Below, one piece after another: positions 44,064-52,248 of a stretch of 64,000 nt of DNA. Origin of the DNA: Adlercreutzia sp. ZJ176. Lineage in GTDB: Bacteria > Actinomycetota > Coriobacteriia > Coriobacteriales > Eggerthellaceae. The notes beneath the pieces were generated by a model. It was not told the DNA's origin and did no database searches. It was given only the letters and a program-made list of their open reading frames with translations. Each line of letters opens with the position of its first letter. Position 1 is the stretch's first letter. The stretch covers positions 1-64,000 of the forward strand of contig NZ_JAAKEC010000004.1 of NCBI RefSeq assembly GCF_011038975.1. The letters run 5' to 3'. Both the position numbers and the translations under genes were made by a program.

Positions 44064-46109
44064 TTACCGAACCAGGATGATGAGCGCCAGGAAGAACACG
44101 AGCGCGCCCACGATGTACACGATGTAAGTGCGGAAGTCGCCGCCCTCGAGGCGCGAGAACCACGCGCCGACCGACCGCAGGACCGACATGACGGACTCGG
44201 ACAGCGGCACGCGGACGCGCTGCTCGCGCGACGGCGGCGCAGGAGCGGCCCCCTGCCCGCACGCCCCCGCCTCGAACGCGCGGCCGAACACGCCGGCCAC
44301 CGCGGCGCCGGCGCTGTTCACGCCCTCGCGGATGCCGTAGAGCGGTCCCATGAAGCCGCGCACGCCGGCGGCCACCGTGGAGGCGAGCGTCTCCATGTGC
44401 ACGTCGGGCGCGTAGCCGCAGGCCCACGGCTCGGGGTCGACCTTCAGCCCGTGCGCGCGGTTGGCCGCGTTGCGCGCAAGCGCGCACGCGCCCACCACGA
44501 CCGCCAGCAGGACGGCAATGAGCAGCGGGGAGGTGACGCTTATGGTGTCGAGCGACACGAGCGCCGTGCCCGCCGCCACCGGCATGGCCGGCGCCGCCAG
44601 AACCGACGCGGCGATGCCGCTCATGACCGGCGCGAACCACGCGGCGCCGAGGCCCAAGGCCGCGCAGAGCGCCGTGAGGGCCACCATGCCGAGCCTCATG
44701 CTCGCAGGGACCTCATGCGCGGCCTTCGCCGCGTCGGAGCGCGGCTTGCCGAGGAACGTCACGCCGAACGCCTTCACGAAGCAGGTCACGGCCAGAGCGC
44801 CCGTGATGGCGAGTGCCACCACCGCGAACGCGAACACCACGCGCAGCCCGATGCCGCCGGCCATGGCCGCGCCGATGAGCGCCTGGTAGGTGAACCACTC
44901 GGACACGAAGCCGTTCAGAGGCGGGATGGCCGATATGGCGAGCGAGCCGGCCAGGAAGCACACGGCCGTCACCGGCATGAGGCGCGCCAGGCCGCCGAGC
45001 GCCTCCATGTTGCGCGTGCCCGTGGCGTGCAGCACGCTGCCGGCGCCGAGGAACAGCAGCCCCTTGAACATGGCGTGGTTCACCAAATGGTAGAGCCCCG
45101 CCGCAAGGCCGACGCCCGCGAGCCACAGGTTTCCGCAGGCCCAGCCCACGATGCCCGTGCCCACGCCCAGAAGGATGATGCCGATGTTCTCGACCGAGTG
45201 GTACGCGAGCAGACTCTTGAGGTCATGCTCGCCAAGCGCGTACACCACGCCGAGCACCGACGAGACGGCCCCGATGACGACCACGAGCACGCCCCAGCCG
45301 AGCTGGCCGCCCGACAGGGCGAGGAGGTCGAAGCACACCTTCATGATGCCGAAGACGCCGATCTTGATCATGCCGCCCGACATGAGCGCACTCACGTTGG
45401 ACGGGGCGGCGGGATGCGCCTGGGGCAGCCACGAGTGGAACGGCACGATGCCCGCCTTTGCGCCGAAGCCGAAGAAGGCCAGCGCGAAGGCCGCCGTCGC
45501 CAGCGCCGGGTCGAACGCCGTGGCGCGGAAGGCCGCAAACTCGAGGCTCCCGCACGCGCTCGCCATGAGGAAGAACGACACGGCGATCATCAGAAAGCCG
45601 ATGTGCGCCATGACCAGGTACAGAAAGCCGCCCTTGAACGACTTCTCGTCCCCCTCGACGATGACGAGCATGTACGACGTGAGCGACATGAGCTCGAAGA
45701 ACACCAGGAACCAGAACGCGTTGTCACACAGTATGACCATCATCATGGACGCCACGAACAGGTTCATGAAGCACCCCAAGGTGCCGATGCCCTTGTCGTA
45801 GTACTCGTTGAAGTAGGAGAGTCCGAACAGCCACGCCACGAGCGCCAGGACCGATATCACGGCGACGAGCAGGCCGGAAAGCGGGTTAAACAGTACCGTG
45901 AGGTCGGCGAAGGGCACCGGCCCGCCCAAGTTCGCCAGGAGCGCCGGCGAGCCGATGGCCGCGACGCCCGAGGCAAGCGAGGCGGCCGCCGCGCCCATGC
46001 CGAGCGTGCACGCCGCCGTCTTAGCGGCTGCAGGCGCGCGCATGAGCAGCAGCGAGAGCACCGCGCCTGTCGCCGAAAGCCCCAAGGAGAGCAGCATAAG
46101 CTCAAGCAT
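44064..46109 (-). CDS. hyfB: HyfB/HycC antiporter-like membrane subunit (NuoL type)
   Basis: 681 residues, about 16 membrane segments. FFELMSLTSYMLVIVEGDEK, KAGIVPFHSWLPQAHPAAPS and DLKSLLAYHSVENIGIILLG are the usual NuoL/HycC motifs with the conserved Glu and Lys. The start overlaps hyfA by eight bases. The C-terminal part carries an extra amphipathic region and a last helix as in NuoL-type proteins. Confidence 0.93.
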   Translation of the reverse strand: MLELMLLSLGLSATGAVLSLLLMRAPAAAKTAACTLGMGAAAASLASGVAAIGSPALLANLGGPVPFADLTVLFNPLSGLLVAVISVLALVAWLFGLSYFNEYYDKGIGTLGCFMNLFVASMMMVILCDNAFWFLVFFELMSLTSYMLVIVEGDEKSFKGGFLYLVMAHIGFLMIAVSFFLMASACGSLEFAAFRATAFDPALATAAFALAFFGFGAKAGIVPFHSWLPQAHPAAPSNVSALMSGGMIKIGVFGIMKVCFDLLALSGGQLGWGVLVVVIGAVSSVLGVVYALGEHDLKSLLAYHSVENIGIILLGVGTGIVGWACGNLWLAGVGLAAGLYHLVNHAMFKGLLFLGAGSVLHATGTRNMEALGGLARLMPVTAVCFLAGSLAISAIPPLNGFVSEWFTYQALIGAAMAGGIGLRVVFAFAVVALAITGALAVTCFVKAFGVTFLGKPRSDAAKAAHEVPASMRLGMVALTALCAALGLGAAWFAPVMSGIAASVLAAPAMPVAAGTALVSLDTISVTSPLLIAVLLAVVVGACALARNAANRAHGLKVDPEPWACGYAPDVHMETLASTVAAGVRGFMGPLYGIREGVNSAGAAVAGVFGRAFEAGACGQGAAPAPPSREQRVRVPLSESVMSVLRSVGAWFSRLEGGDFRTYIVYIVGALVFFLALIILVR

Positions 46110-46698
46110 CCCAAGGCCTCCTTATCGTCGATGAGCCGCGCATGGCCAGCTCGTTGGCCTTCGCCGCAGCTACCAGCTTCTCCTTGCGCGCAGCCGCCGC
46201 GCACGGCGCGTCCTGCACGCTCAGCGCGCCGGTGAGGCACGCCGTGACGCAATGGGGTCCCGCAGGGTCGAACGCGCACATGTCGCACTTGACCGCGCGG
46301 GTGTACACGCCGATCTCCCATGACAGGAGCGCAGAGGTTCCGCGCGGGAACGTCGGCGTGTCGAACTTGACGCCAGCAACGCCGGCAATGGATGTGCCCG
46401 AGGGATGGATGGCCCCGAACGGGCAGACGCACGCGCACAGCTTGCAGCCCACGCACGTCTGCTCGTTCACCAGCACCGCCCCGTCGGCGCGCGTGATGGC
46501 GCCGACGGGGCACACGGCCATGCAGGGCGCCCCCTCACAGTGATGGCACGTGACCGCGGCGGTCACGTCGAGCGTGCTCGCCAGGGCGAGGCGAGGCTGG
46601 GCTTGAAGCCCGGCCTCGCGATGCCCCGAGCTGCAGGCGGCGAGGCAGGTTCCGCATCCAATGCACACGTCCGGCTCTATTGCGATGAACTTGTTCAT
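46102..46698 (-). CDS. hyfA: Four-cluster ferredoxin-like protein (HyfA)
   Basis: 198 residues from ATG 46698 (AAGGAC six bases upstream). Four [4Fe-4S] motifs are seen in order: CIGCGTCLAAC, CHHCEGAPCMAVCP, CVGCKLCACVCP, and CDMCAFDP with HCVTACLTGAL. It connects FdhF to the hydrogenase arm. It lies 44 bases after fdhF. Confidence 0.92.
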   Translation of the reverse strand: MNKFIAIEPDVCIGCGTCLAACSSGHREAGLQAQPRLALASTLDVTAAVTCHHCEGAPCMAVCPVGAITRADGAVLVNEQTCVGCKLCACVCPFGAIHPSGTSIAGVAGVKFDTPTFPRGTSALLSWEIGVYTRAVKCDMCAFDPAGPHCVTACLTGALSVQDAPCAAAARKEKLVAAAKANELAMRGSSTIRRPWDA

Positions 46699-46742
46699 GG
46701 GTAAGTCCTTAAAGCCGAATGGTTTTGAGACCGGAATCGGGC

Positions 46743-48917
46743 TTACGCCAGCGCCGGCTCCTTGTCCTGGGCGGCAGCCTCCCCCGCCAGCCAGTCCTTC
46801 ATCTGGGCGTAAAGCGTCTGCGCGTGGCGCTCGGCCCACACCTGGTCGGCGATGGCCTCAACCTGGCAGGCGGAGTGCTTGTCCTCCGGCGTGCCCGACA
46901 GCGGGTCGGTCGCGTGCATGGTCAGGTCGTTGCACTTGCCGATCCACCACTGGTAGGTCATGTAGACCGCGCCCTTGTTGATGCGCTCGTCGACGGCGGC
47001 GCGCGAGATCACCTTGCCGCGGCGCGAGCTCACCCAGACGAGCTGCTGGTCGCGGATGCCGCGCGCGGCGGCGTCGGCGGGGTTGATGCTCACGTAGCCC
47101 GGCTCGTCGGCCAGAAGCGTGAGCGCACGGCAGTTGCCCGTCATCGAGCGGCAGGAGTAGTGCCCCACCTCGCGCACGGTGCACAGCACGAGCGGGTAGC
47201 CCTCGTCGGGCATCTCGGTCGGCTCGACGAAGTCGTGGGCCAGAAGGCGCGCCTTCTTGTCAGGCGTGTTGAACTGGCCGTTGCGGTAGAGCGTGGGGGT
47301 GCCGGGGCACTCGATGGTGGGAATGGGCCACTGGGCATGCCCGGTGCCGGCCATCTTCTCGTAGGTCGCGCCGTAGAAGTTCGGGCACAGCTCGCGGACC
47401 TCGTTCCAGATCTCCTCGGTGTCGTGGTAGTGCATCGGGTAGCCCATGCGGGTGGAGAGCTCGCTGAAGATCTGCCAGTCGTGCTTGCACTCGCCCTTCG
47501 GCGGCACGGCGGCCGTGAAACGCTGGAAGGTGCGGTCGGAGGCGGAGAACACGCCGTCGTGCTCGCCCCAGGAGGTGCCGGGCAGCACCACGTCGGCGAG
47601 CGCCGTAGTCTGGGTCATGAAGATGTCCTGGCTGATGAGCAGGTCCAGGTTCTGGAGCGTCTCGCGCATGTCGGCGGAGTCGGGCTCGGTCTGCAGCGGG
47701 TCCTCGCCGAAGTTGTAGAACGCGCGGATCGTGCCCTCCTTCACGCCATGCGGCAGGTCGGTGAGCTTGAAGCCCTCGCGCGCCGAGAGCTTGCCCGCGG
47801 GCAGCCCCCACGCCTTCTCGAACTTGGCGCGCACCTCGGGGTCGGTGACCTTCTGGTAGCCCGGGAACAGGCTCGGCCACATGCCCATGTCACACGAGCC
47901 CTGCACGTTGTTCTGGCCGCGCACGGGGGCCAGGCCGGCGTTGTCGCGGCCGATCTGGCCGGAGATGCAGGCGATGGCGGCGATTTGGTGGACGCTCTTC
48001 ACGCCCTGGCGCTGCTGGGTGACGCCCATGCCCCAGCCGATGACGGAGTTCGGGGCGGTGGCGTACAGGCGCGCGGCGCGGCGGATGTCCTCGGGCGAGC
48101 AGCCGCAGATGTCAGCGACCGACTCGGGCGTGTAGTTCTTGACGACCTCCCACCACGCGTCGAAGCCCGTGGTGTGCGCCTCGACGAACGCGCGGTCATG
48201 CAGGTTCTCGGTCACGATCGCGTTGGCGAACGCGTTCAGGAAGGCCAGGTTGCAGCCGTTCTTGATCTGGATGTACAAATCGGCGATGCGCGCGGTCTCG
48301 ATGGAGCGCGGGTCGATGACGATGATCTTGGCGCCCTTCTCCTTCGCTTTCACGATGCGGCGCGCCACGATGGGGTGGCTGGCGGAGGGGTTGTAGCCGA
48401 ACAGCATGATGAGGTCGGCGTTCTCGAGGTTCGGGATTGACACGCTCATGGCGCCGGAGCCCACCGTGTCCATGAGGCCGATCACACTCGGTCCGTGGCA
48501 GGTGCGGGCGCAGTTGTCGATGTTGTTGGTGCCCACGCAGGCGCGCGTGAACTTCTGCATCACGAAGTTGGCCTCGTTCCCCGGGCCGCGCGAGCTGCCG
48601 GTGAGCATGATGGCGTCCGCGCCGTACTTCTCCTTGATCTCGGTGAGCTTGCGCGCCGTGAAGTCGAGCGCCTCGTCCCAGGTGACGCGCTCGAGCTCGG
48701 CGCCCTTGGTGCGGCGGATCATCGGATGCAGGATGCGCGGGGTGAGGATCTTCGTGTCGTTGATGAAGTCGAAGCCCGACAGGCCCTTCAGGCAGAGCTC
48801 GCCTTCGTTGGTGATGCCGTCAAGCCCCTCGGCGCCGACGACCATGCCGTCCTCCACGAGCAGGTTGAGCTTGCAGCCGGCGCCGCAGTAAGGACAAACC
48901 GCCATGTGCTTTTCCAT
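46743..48917 (-). CDS. fdhF: Formate dehydrogenase H, cysteine form
   Basis: 724 residues. The N-terminal cluster ligands are Cys8, Cys11, Cys15 and Cys42, as in E. coli FdhF. The molybdenum ligand position, residue 140 in CARTCHGPSV, is Cys, whereas E. coli has selenocysteine there. Cofactor-binding segments GYNPSASHPIVARRI and GWGMGVTQQRQG are present. It oxidises formate to CO2 with the bis-MGD cofactor on the cytoplasmic side. GAGGGGG lies eight bases before ATG 48917. Confidence 0.95.
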   Translation of the reverse strand: MEKHMAVCPYCGAGCKLNLLVEDGMVVGAEGLDGITNEGELCLKGLSGFDFINDTKILTPRILHPMIRRTKGAELERVTWDEALDFTARKLTEIKEKYGADAIMLTGSSRGPGNEANFVMQKFTRACVGTNNIDNCARTCHGPSVIGLMDTVGSGAMSVSIPNLENADLIMLFGYNPSASHPIVARRIVKAKEKGAKIIVIDPRSIETARIADLYIQIKNGCNLAFLNAFANAIVTENLHDRAFVEAHTTGFDAWWEVVKNYTPESVADICGCSPEDIRRAARLYATAPNSVIGWGMGVTQQRQGVKSVHQIAAIACISGQIGRDNAGLAPVRGQNNVQGSCDMGMWPSLFPGYQKVTDPEVRAKFEKAWGLPAGKLSAREGFKLTDLPHGVKEGTIRAFYNFGEDPLQTEPDSADMRETLQNLDLLISQDIFMTQTTALADVVLPGTSWGEHDGVFSASDRTFQRFTAAVPPKGECKHDWQIFSELSTRMGYPMHYHDTEEIWNEVRELCPNFYGATYEKMAGTGHAQWPIPTIECPGTPTLYRNGQFNTPDKKARLLAHDFVEPTEMPDEGYPLVLCTVREVGHYSCRSMTGNCRALTLLADEPGYVSINPADAAARGIRDQQLVWVSSRRGKVISRAAVDERINKGAVYMTYQWWIGKCNDLTMHATDPLSGTPEDKHSACQVEAIADQVWAERHAQTLYAQMKDWLAGEAAAQDKEPALA

Positions 48918-48933
48918 TGAGTGTACCCCCTCT

Positions 48934-49482
48934 TTAAGCCAGTGCCGTATTCAGCTGAACGCTTGAGATCGCCGCGCTTGCAGCCGCCGCGGCCAGGCGC
49001 TTCTTGCGCGAGCGCTCCTGAAGCTCCTCCTCGTCGACCACCTGCAGGCCGCCGGTGGGGCATGCCGCCACGCAGGCCGGGCCGCCGGGGCGGTCGTAGC
49101 ACAGGTCGCACTTCACGAGCATCGCGCGCCCCGGGTCGCCCACGCTCAAGTTGCCGATCTTGGTGACGCGGTTCTCGCTCACCACGTCGCAGGCGCCGTA
49201 TGGGCACGCCATGACGCAGCTGCGGCAGCCGATGCAGCGCTCCTGCGCGATGGCCACGCGGTCGCCGTCGAAGTACAACGCGTTCTGCGGGCACGACGCC
49301 ACACACGGCGCGTCAGCGCAGTGATGGCACACGATCGGCGCCGAGATGGTGAGCGTGGTCACCAGGTTCAGGCGCGGCACCGCCACGTCCCCTGGCACGC
49401 TGTGCTTGAGCAGGCACCCGGCCAGACAGGTTTGGCAGCCGATGCACAAACCCGGGTCTGCGATTACGAATTTTGAACCCAT
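48934..49482 (-). CDS. HycB/HydN-like electron-transfer protein
   Basis: 182 residues from ATG 49482 (AGGGGG four bases upstream). It carries four [4Fe-4S] motifs: CIGCQTCLAGC, CHHCADAPCVASCP, CIGCRSCVMACP, and CDLCYDRPGGP with CVAACP. It lies 16 bases upstream of fdhF, so it probably serves as its partner, as HycB or HydN do. It is similar in layout to HyfA, implying two related ferredoxin-like subunits in one operon. First gene of the operon. Confidence 0.9.
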   Translation of the reverse strand: MGSKFVIADPGLCIGCQTCLAGCLLKHSVPGDVAVPRLNLVTTLTISAPIVCHHCADAPCVASCPQNALYFDGDRVAIAQERCIGCRSCVMACPYGACDVVSENRVTKIGNLSVGDPGRAMLVKCDLCYDRPGGPACVAACPTGGLQVVDEEELQERSRKKRLAAAAASAAISSVQLNTALA

Positions 49483-49937
49483 GTGTCCCCCTAAGCTTGG
49501 TGGCGAACTGTTCTCTCTTCCGGCTACCGCCGACCACGCGCCGCAGGCCCTCCTCAGCCGACTCCCGGCGCCGCAAGCCTGAGGCCCAGCGTCACCCTCC
49601 CTGGTCGCCTGGCGCGGGCTCTGCGGGGAGCCGCATGCCCTGCGCCCTGCGGGAGGCCCCGCCCCCCTCGCGAAAGAGGGCAGAGCTCGCCTCGGAGATG
49701 CGCGCGCCACGTGGACGCGATAGACAGTTGATTGATGGAAAATCGGTGAACGGAAGCTGTTTTTCGGCTTTCGGAAGAATCTGACGCATTGCCTTATACG
49801 CTGATTCACCCAGCCTTGCAAGCCCCTTTTCAGGTGATTTGGAAAATAATTTCCGTCCCCTGATCTTGCCCCCAAGGTGAAAGGTATACTGTATCGTAGT
49901 ACGTTCGTAATACAAGTTGAGCAAGTGAGCAGGTGCC
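49483..49937 (-). promoter_or_regulatory. Long structured leader of the formate hydrogenlyase operon
   Basis: 455 bases separate this operon from the divergent relB gene. In the 150 bases before the first start codon, CGACCA (49531-49536) can pair with TGGTCG (49602-49607). Inside, 49544-49548 can pair with 49577-49581, or 49552-49557 with 49579-49584. The two inner options exclude each other. This is what a riboswitch-like leader would look like. A molybdenum cofactor sensor is a guess from the gene content only. Confidence 0.35.
49887..49918 (+). promoter_or_regulatory. Promoter and possible operator of the relB/PIN operon
   Basis: TATACT near 49886 fits a -10 element. Downstream, the segment GTATCGTAGTACGTTCGTAA contains repeated CGTA/GTAC motifs and ends in ATAC, giving a weak interrupted palindrome. 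It lies 20-50 bases before the antitoxin start. Confidence 0.35.
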
Positions 49938-50219
49938 ATGCCGAAGCAATCAACCATCCAGGTGCGCATCGAGAGCGATCTCAAGGAGAGCGCCGAGGAG
50001 CTGTTCGCCACGCTGGGGACGTCGCTCTCCGAGGCGGTGCGCCTCTTCGTGGCCCAGAGCGTGCACGACCGGGCCCTTCCCTTCACGCCGAGCGTGCGGC
50101 GCCTCTCCGGCGACGACCGCGCGTTCGGCGCGCTCGCGCACTACGCGAACCCCACGCTCGTGCCCTCGGAGCGCGGCGCGTGGATCAAGGCCCAGGGAGA
50201 ACGCCATGCCCGCCGCTAA
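49938..50219 (+). CDS. RelB/DinJ family antitoxin
   Basis: 93 residues. IQVRIESDLKESAEELFATL and SLSEAVRLFVAQSV form the ribbon-helix-helix domain of RelB/DinJ proteins. The C-terminal 45 residues would wrap the toxin. ATG 49938 has AGGT five bases upstream. The next gene overlaps by 14 bases. Confidence 0.88.
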   Translation: MPKQSTIQVRIESDLKESAEELFATLGTSLSEAVRLFVAQSVHDRALPFTPSVRRLSGDDRAFGALAHYANPTLVPSERGAWIKAQGERHARR

Positions 50220-50586
50220 GCGCCGCCGCGACGCCGTCACCATCATCGACGAGACGGTGCTCCTGCGCTACCTCCTCGACGACGACGCCGCCAAGTCCGC
50301 GCGCGCCCGCAGCCTCGTCCTCGGCGGCAACGTGCGCGTCTACCCCGAGACCATCGTGCGCACGGTGTGCGTGCTCACCGAGGTGTACGGGGTGCCGCGC
50401 TCGCTCGTCGGCAACGTGGTGGAGCTCCTGCTCGACGACGTGAGCGTGGAGGACGAGGCGAGCGTCCGTTTGGCCGCGCGCCTCTTCGGCTCCGGCAAGC
50501 TCGACTTCGACGCCTGCCTCGCGTCCGCCCGCAGCACCCTCCACGGCTACCAGACCTACTCCTTCGCCCGCCCGTCCCGGAGGTAG
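50206..50586 (+). CDS. PIN domain toxin (VapC-like)
   Basis: 126 residues from ATG 50206 (GGGAG six bases upstream). The acidic residues of a PIN nuclease are seen: IIDETVLLRYLLDDD near the N-terminus, ETIVRTVCVLTEVY in the middle, and KLDFDACLAS near the C-terminus. PIN toxins cleave tRNA or rRNA. Pairing with a RelB-type antitoxin, rather than VapB, is a mixed combination. Confidence 0.85.
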   Translation: MPAAKRRRDAVTIIDETVLLRYLLDDDAAKSARARSLVLGGNVRVYPETIVRTVCVLTEVYGVPRSLVGNVVELLLDDVSVEDEASVRLAARLFGSGKLDFDACLASARSTLHGYQTYSFARPSRR

Positions 50587-50784
50587 GGCGCGCCGGGCCG
50601 GGCCGCCTGGAGGCAGGTGGGCCAGGCAAGCCCAACCCACCTCACCCGGAGGAAGGACGCACCGCGCCCAACTTGCCCCGCCTACCGCCCGGGTTTGGCC
50701 TTTTCCGCTTGCGTCACGAACTTGAAACGTTTTTCACGCATAATCGACCCGATAACAGCCGATGACCCGAAAAGGAGCTTTCCC

Positions 50785-51384
50785 ATGAACGTTGTATGCC
50801 TCGACCTCGAAGGCGTTCTCGTACCGGAGATCTGGATCGCGTTCTCCGAGGCGACCGGCATCCCCGAGCTCAAGCGCACCACGCGCGACGAGCCCGACTA
50901 TGACAAGCTCATGGAGTTCCGCCTGGGCATCCTGGAGGAGCACGGGCTGGGCCTGCGCGAGATCCAGGAGGTCATCGCGGGCATCGACCCCATGCCCGGC
51001 GCGCGCGAGTTCCTCGACGAGCTGCGCCCGCTCGCGCAGGTCATCATCATCTCCGACACGTTCTCCCAGTTCGCCAAGCCCCTCATGGAGAAGCTCGGCT
51101 GGCCCACCATCTTCTGCAACGAGCTTCTGGTCGGCGAGGACGGCCGCATCACCGGCTACAAGATGCGCTGCCCGCAGACCAAGCTCACCACGGTGAACGC
51201 CCTGCACGACGCGGGCCTGACCACCTTGGCCGCAGGCGACTCGCACAACGACCTCGGCATGATCCGCGCGTCGAAGGCCGGCTGGCTGTTCAAGAGCACC
51301 GAGGCCATCCGCGCCGAGAACCCCGACATCCCCTCCTGCGAGGAGTACGCCGAGCTTCTGGCCGGCATCAAGGCCGCGCTGTAG
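50785..51384 (+). CDS. thrH: Phosphoserine phosphatase / homoserine phosphotransferase, ThrH type
   Basis: 199 residues from ATG 50785 (AAAGGAG seven bases upstream). HAD motifs: CLDLEGVLVPE with the nucleophile Asp, IISDTFSQF, KLTTVNAL and AAGDSHNDLGMIRAS. The Glu after the first Asp (DLEG instead of DxDG) is the ThrH hallmark. It dephosphorylates phosphoserine and can transfer phosphate to homoserine. Monocistronic; converges with the next gene. Confidence 0.92.
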   Translation: MNVVCLDLEGVLVPEIWIAFSEATGIPELKRTTRDEPDYDKLMEFRLGILEEHGLGLREIQEVIAGIDPMPGAREFLDELRPLAQVIIISDTFSQFAKPLMEKLGWPTIFCNELLVGEDGRITGYKMRCPQTKLTTVNALHDAGLTTLAAGDSHNDLGMIRASKAGWLFKSTEAIRAENPDIPSCEEYAELLAGIKAAL

Positions 51385-51458
51385 GGCGCGGGGACGCGCG
51401 AAGCGCAGCCGGGTGCGGAACGGAAGCAGCCCGAACCCGCCCCTCCCTGAAAGCCCTC

Positions 51459-51481
51459 AGGCCCGCGCTAGGCGCGGGCCT
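51459..51481. terminator. Hairpin shared by convergent genes and overlapping a stop codon
   Basis: AGGCCCGCG (51459-51467) pairs with CGCGGGCCT (51473-51481). The loop contains the TAG stop of the minus-strand gene (51468-51470). Neither side has a long T-run, so it may act as a bidirectional weak terminator or RNA end protector. Confidence 0.55.
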
Positions 51482-52148
51482 TCTCGCGCGTGCGGCTCAT
51501 CAGCTCATGCTCGAGGTCCTGGATGCTCGGCGGGGTCCACGTGAGCGCATCGGCTCCGGCGTCGACGGTCGCCGCAGCCGTCTGCTCGGTGGGCCCGCTG
51601 CTCGCCATGATGGGCATGTCGGGGTACGCGGCGCGCACCGCCGCCACCACGCGCGCCGTGTCGCGCCCCGCCGCCACGTTCACGATCGACGCGCTCGTCT
51701 CGATGATCGCGCGCGTCACCTCGTCGAAGCGGCACACCGTGGTCACCACCGGCACGTCGACGTGCGCCGCCACCGCGCGCACCGTCTCAGCCGACGCCGT
51801 CACGTTGAGCACCACCGCCGAGACGCCCTGCATCTCAGCATGCGACGCCAGGTCCACCGAGCGCTCGCCCGTGGTCACGCCGCCGCCGACGCCCACGAAC
51901 ACCGGGCGCTCCGACGCCATGATGAGCGCGTTGTTCACGATGGGGTGGCTGGGGAACGGGTAGACCGCCAGCACCGCGTCAGCGTCGCAGTGGCAGATCA
52001 CGGCCACGTCGGTGGAGAACACGAGCGAGCGGATGTGGTGCCCCGCGATCTCGAATCCGGGGCAGGTGCGCATGACCTCGGGCACCTTGAGGGCGATGTG
52101 GCGGTAGGTCTGCTCGACGTGCTTGGGGTCTGCCTGCTGCATGCTCAT
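51468..52148 (-). CDS. TIM-barrel-like protein of unknown function
   Basis: 226 residues (AGGAG eight bases before ATG 52148). FVGVGGGVTTGERSVDLASH, NVAAGRDTARVVAAVRAAYP and GADALTWTPPSIQDLEHEL suggest a beta/alpha barrel with phosphate-binding loops, somewhat like ThiG or quinolinate phosphoribosyltransferase. The HCDAD segment near residue 53 could bind metal. Often annotated simply as hydrolase; I cannot name the reaction. It is separate from its neighbours. Confidence 0.6.
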   Translation of the reverse strand: MSMQQADPKHVEQTYRHIALKVPEVMRTCPGFEIAGHHIRSLVFSTDVAVICHCDADAVLAVYPFPSHPIVNNALIMASERPVFVGVGGGVTTGERSVDLASHAEMQGVSAVVLNVTASAETVRAVAAHVDVPVVTTVCRFDEVTRAIIETSASIVNVAAGRDTARVVAAVRAAYPDMPIMASSGPTEQTAAATVDAGADALTWTPPSIQDLEHELMSRTREKARA

Positions 52149-52248
52149 GTTCGCATCTCCTGGAGTGTGGGGGGGAACGGCGGGGCGGGAACGGGGCGGC
52201 CGGCGGCGACGAGATGCCGCGGATCCTTTTCGTCAAGATTACCGTATT

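Noticed and set aside
49780-49860. Sigma-54 promoter before the formate operon, by analogy with E. coli
   Set aside because: A TTGCA is present near 49823 on the minus strand, but no GG lies at the required distance upstream.
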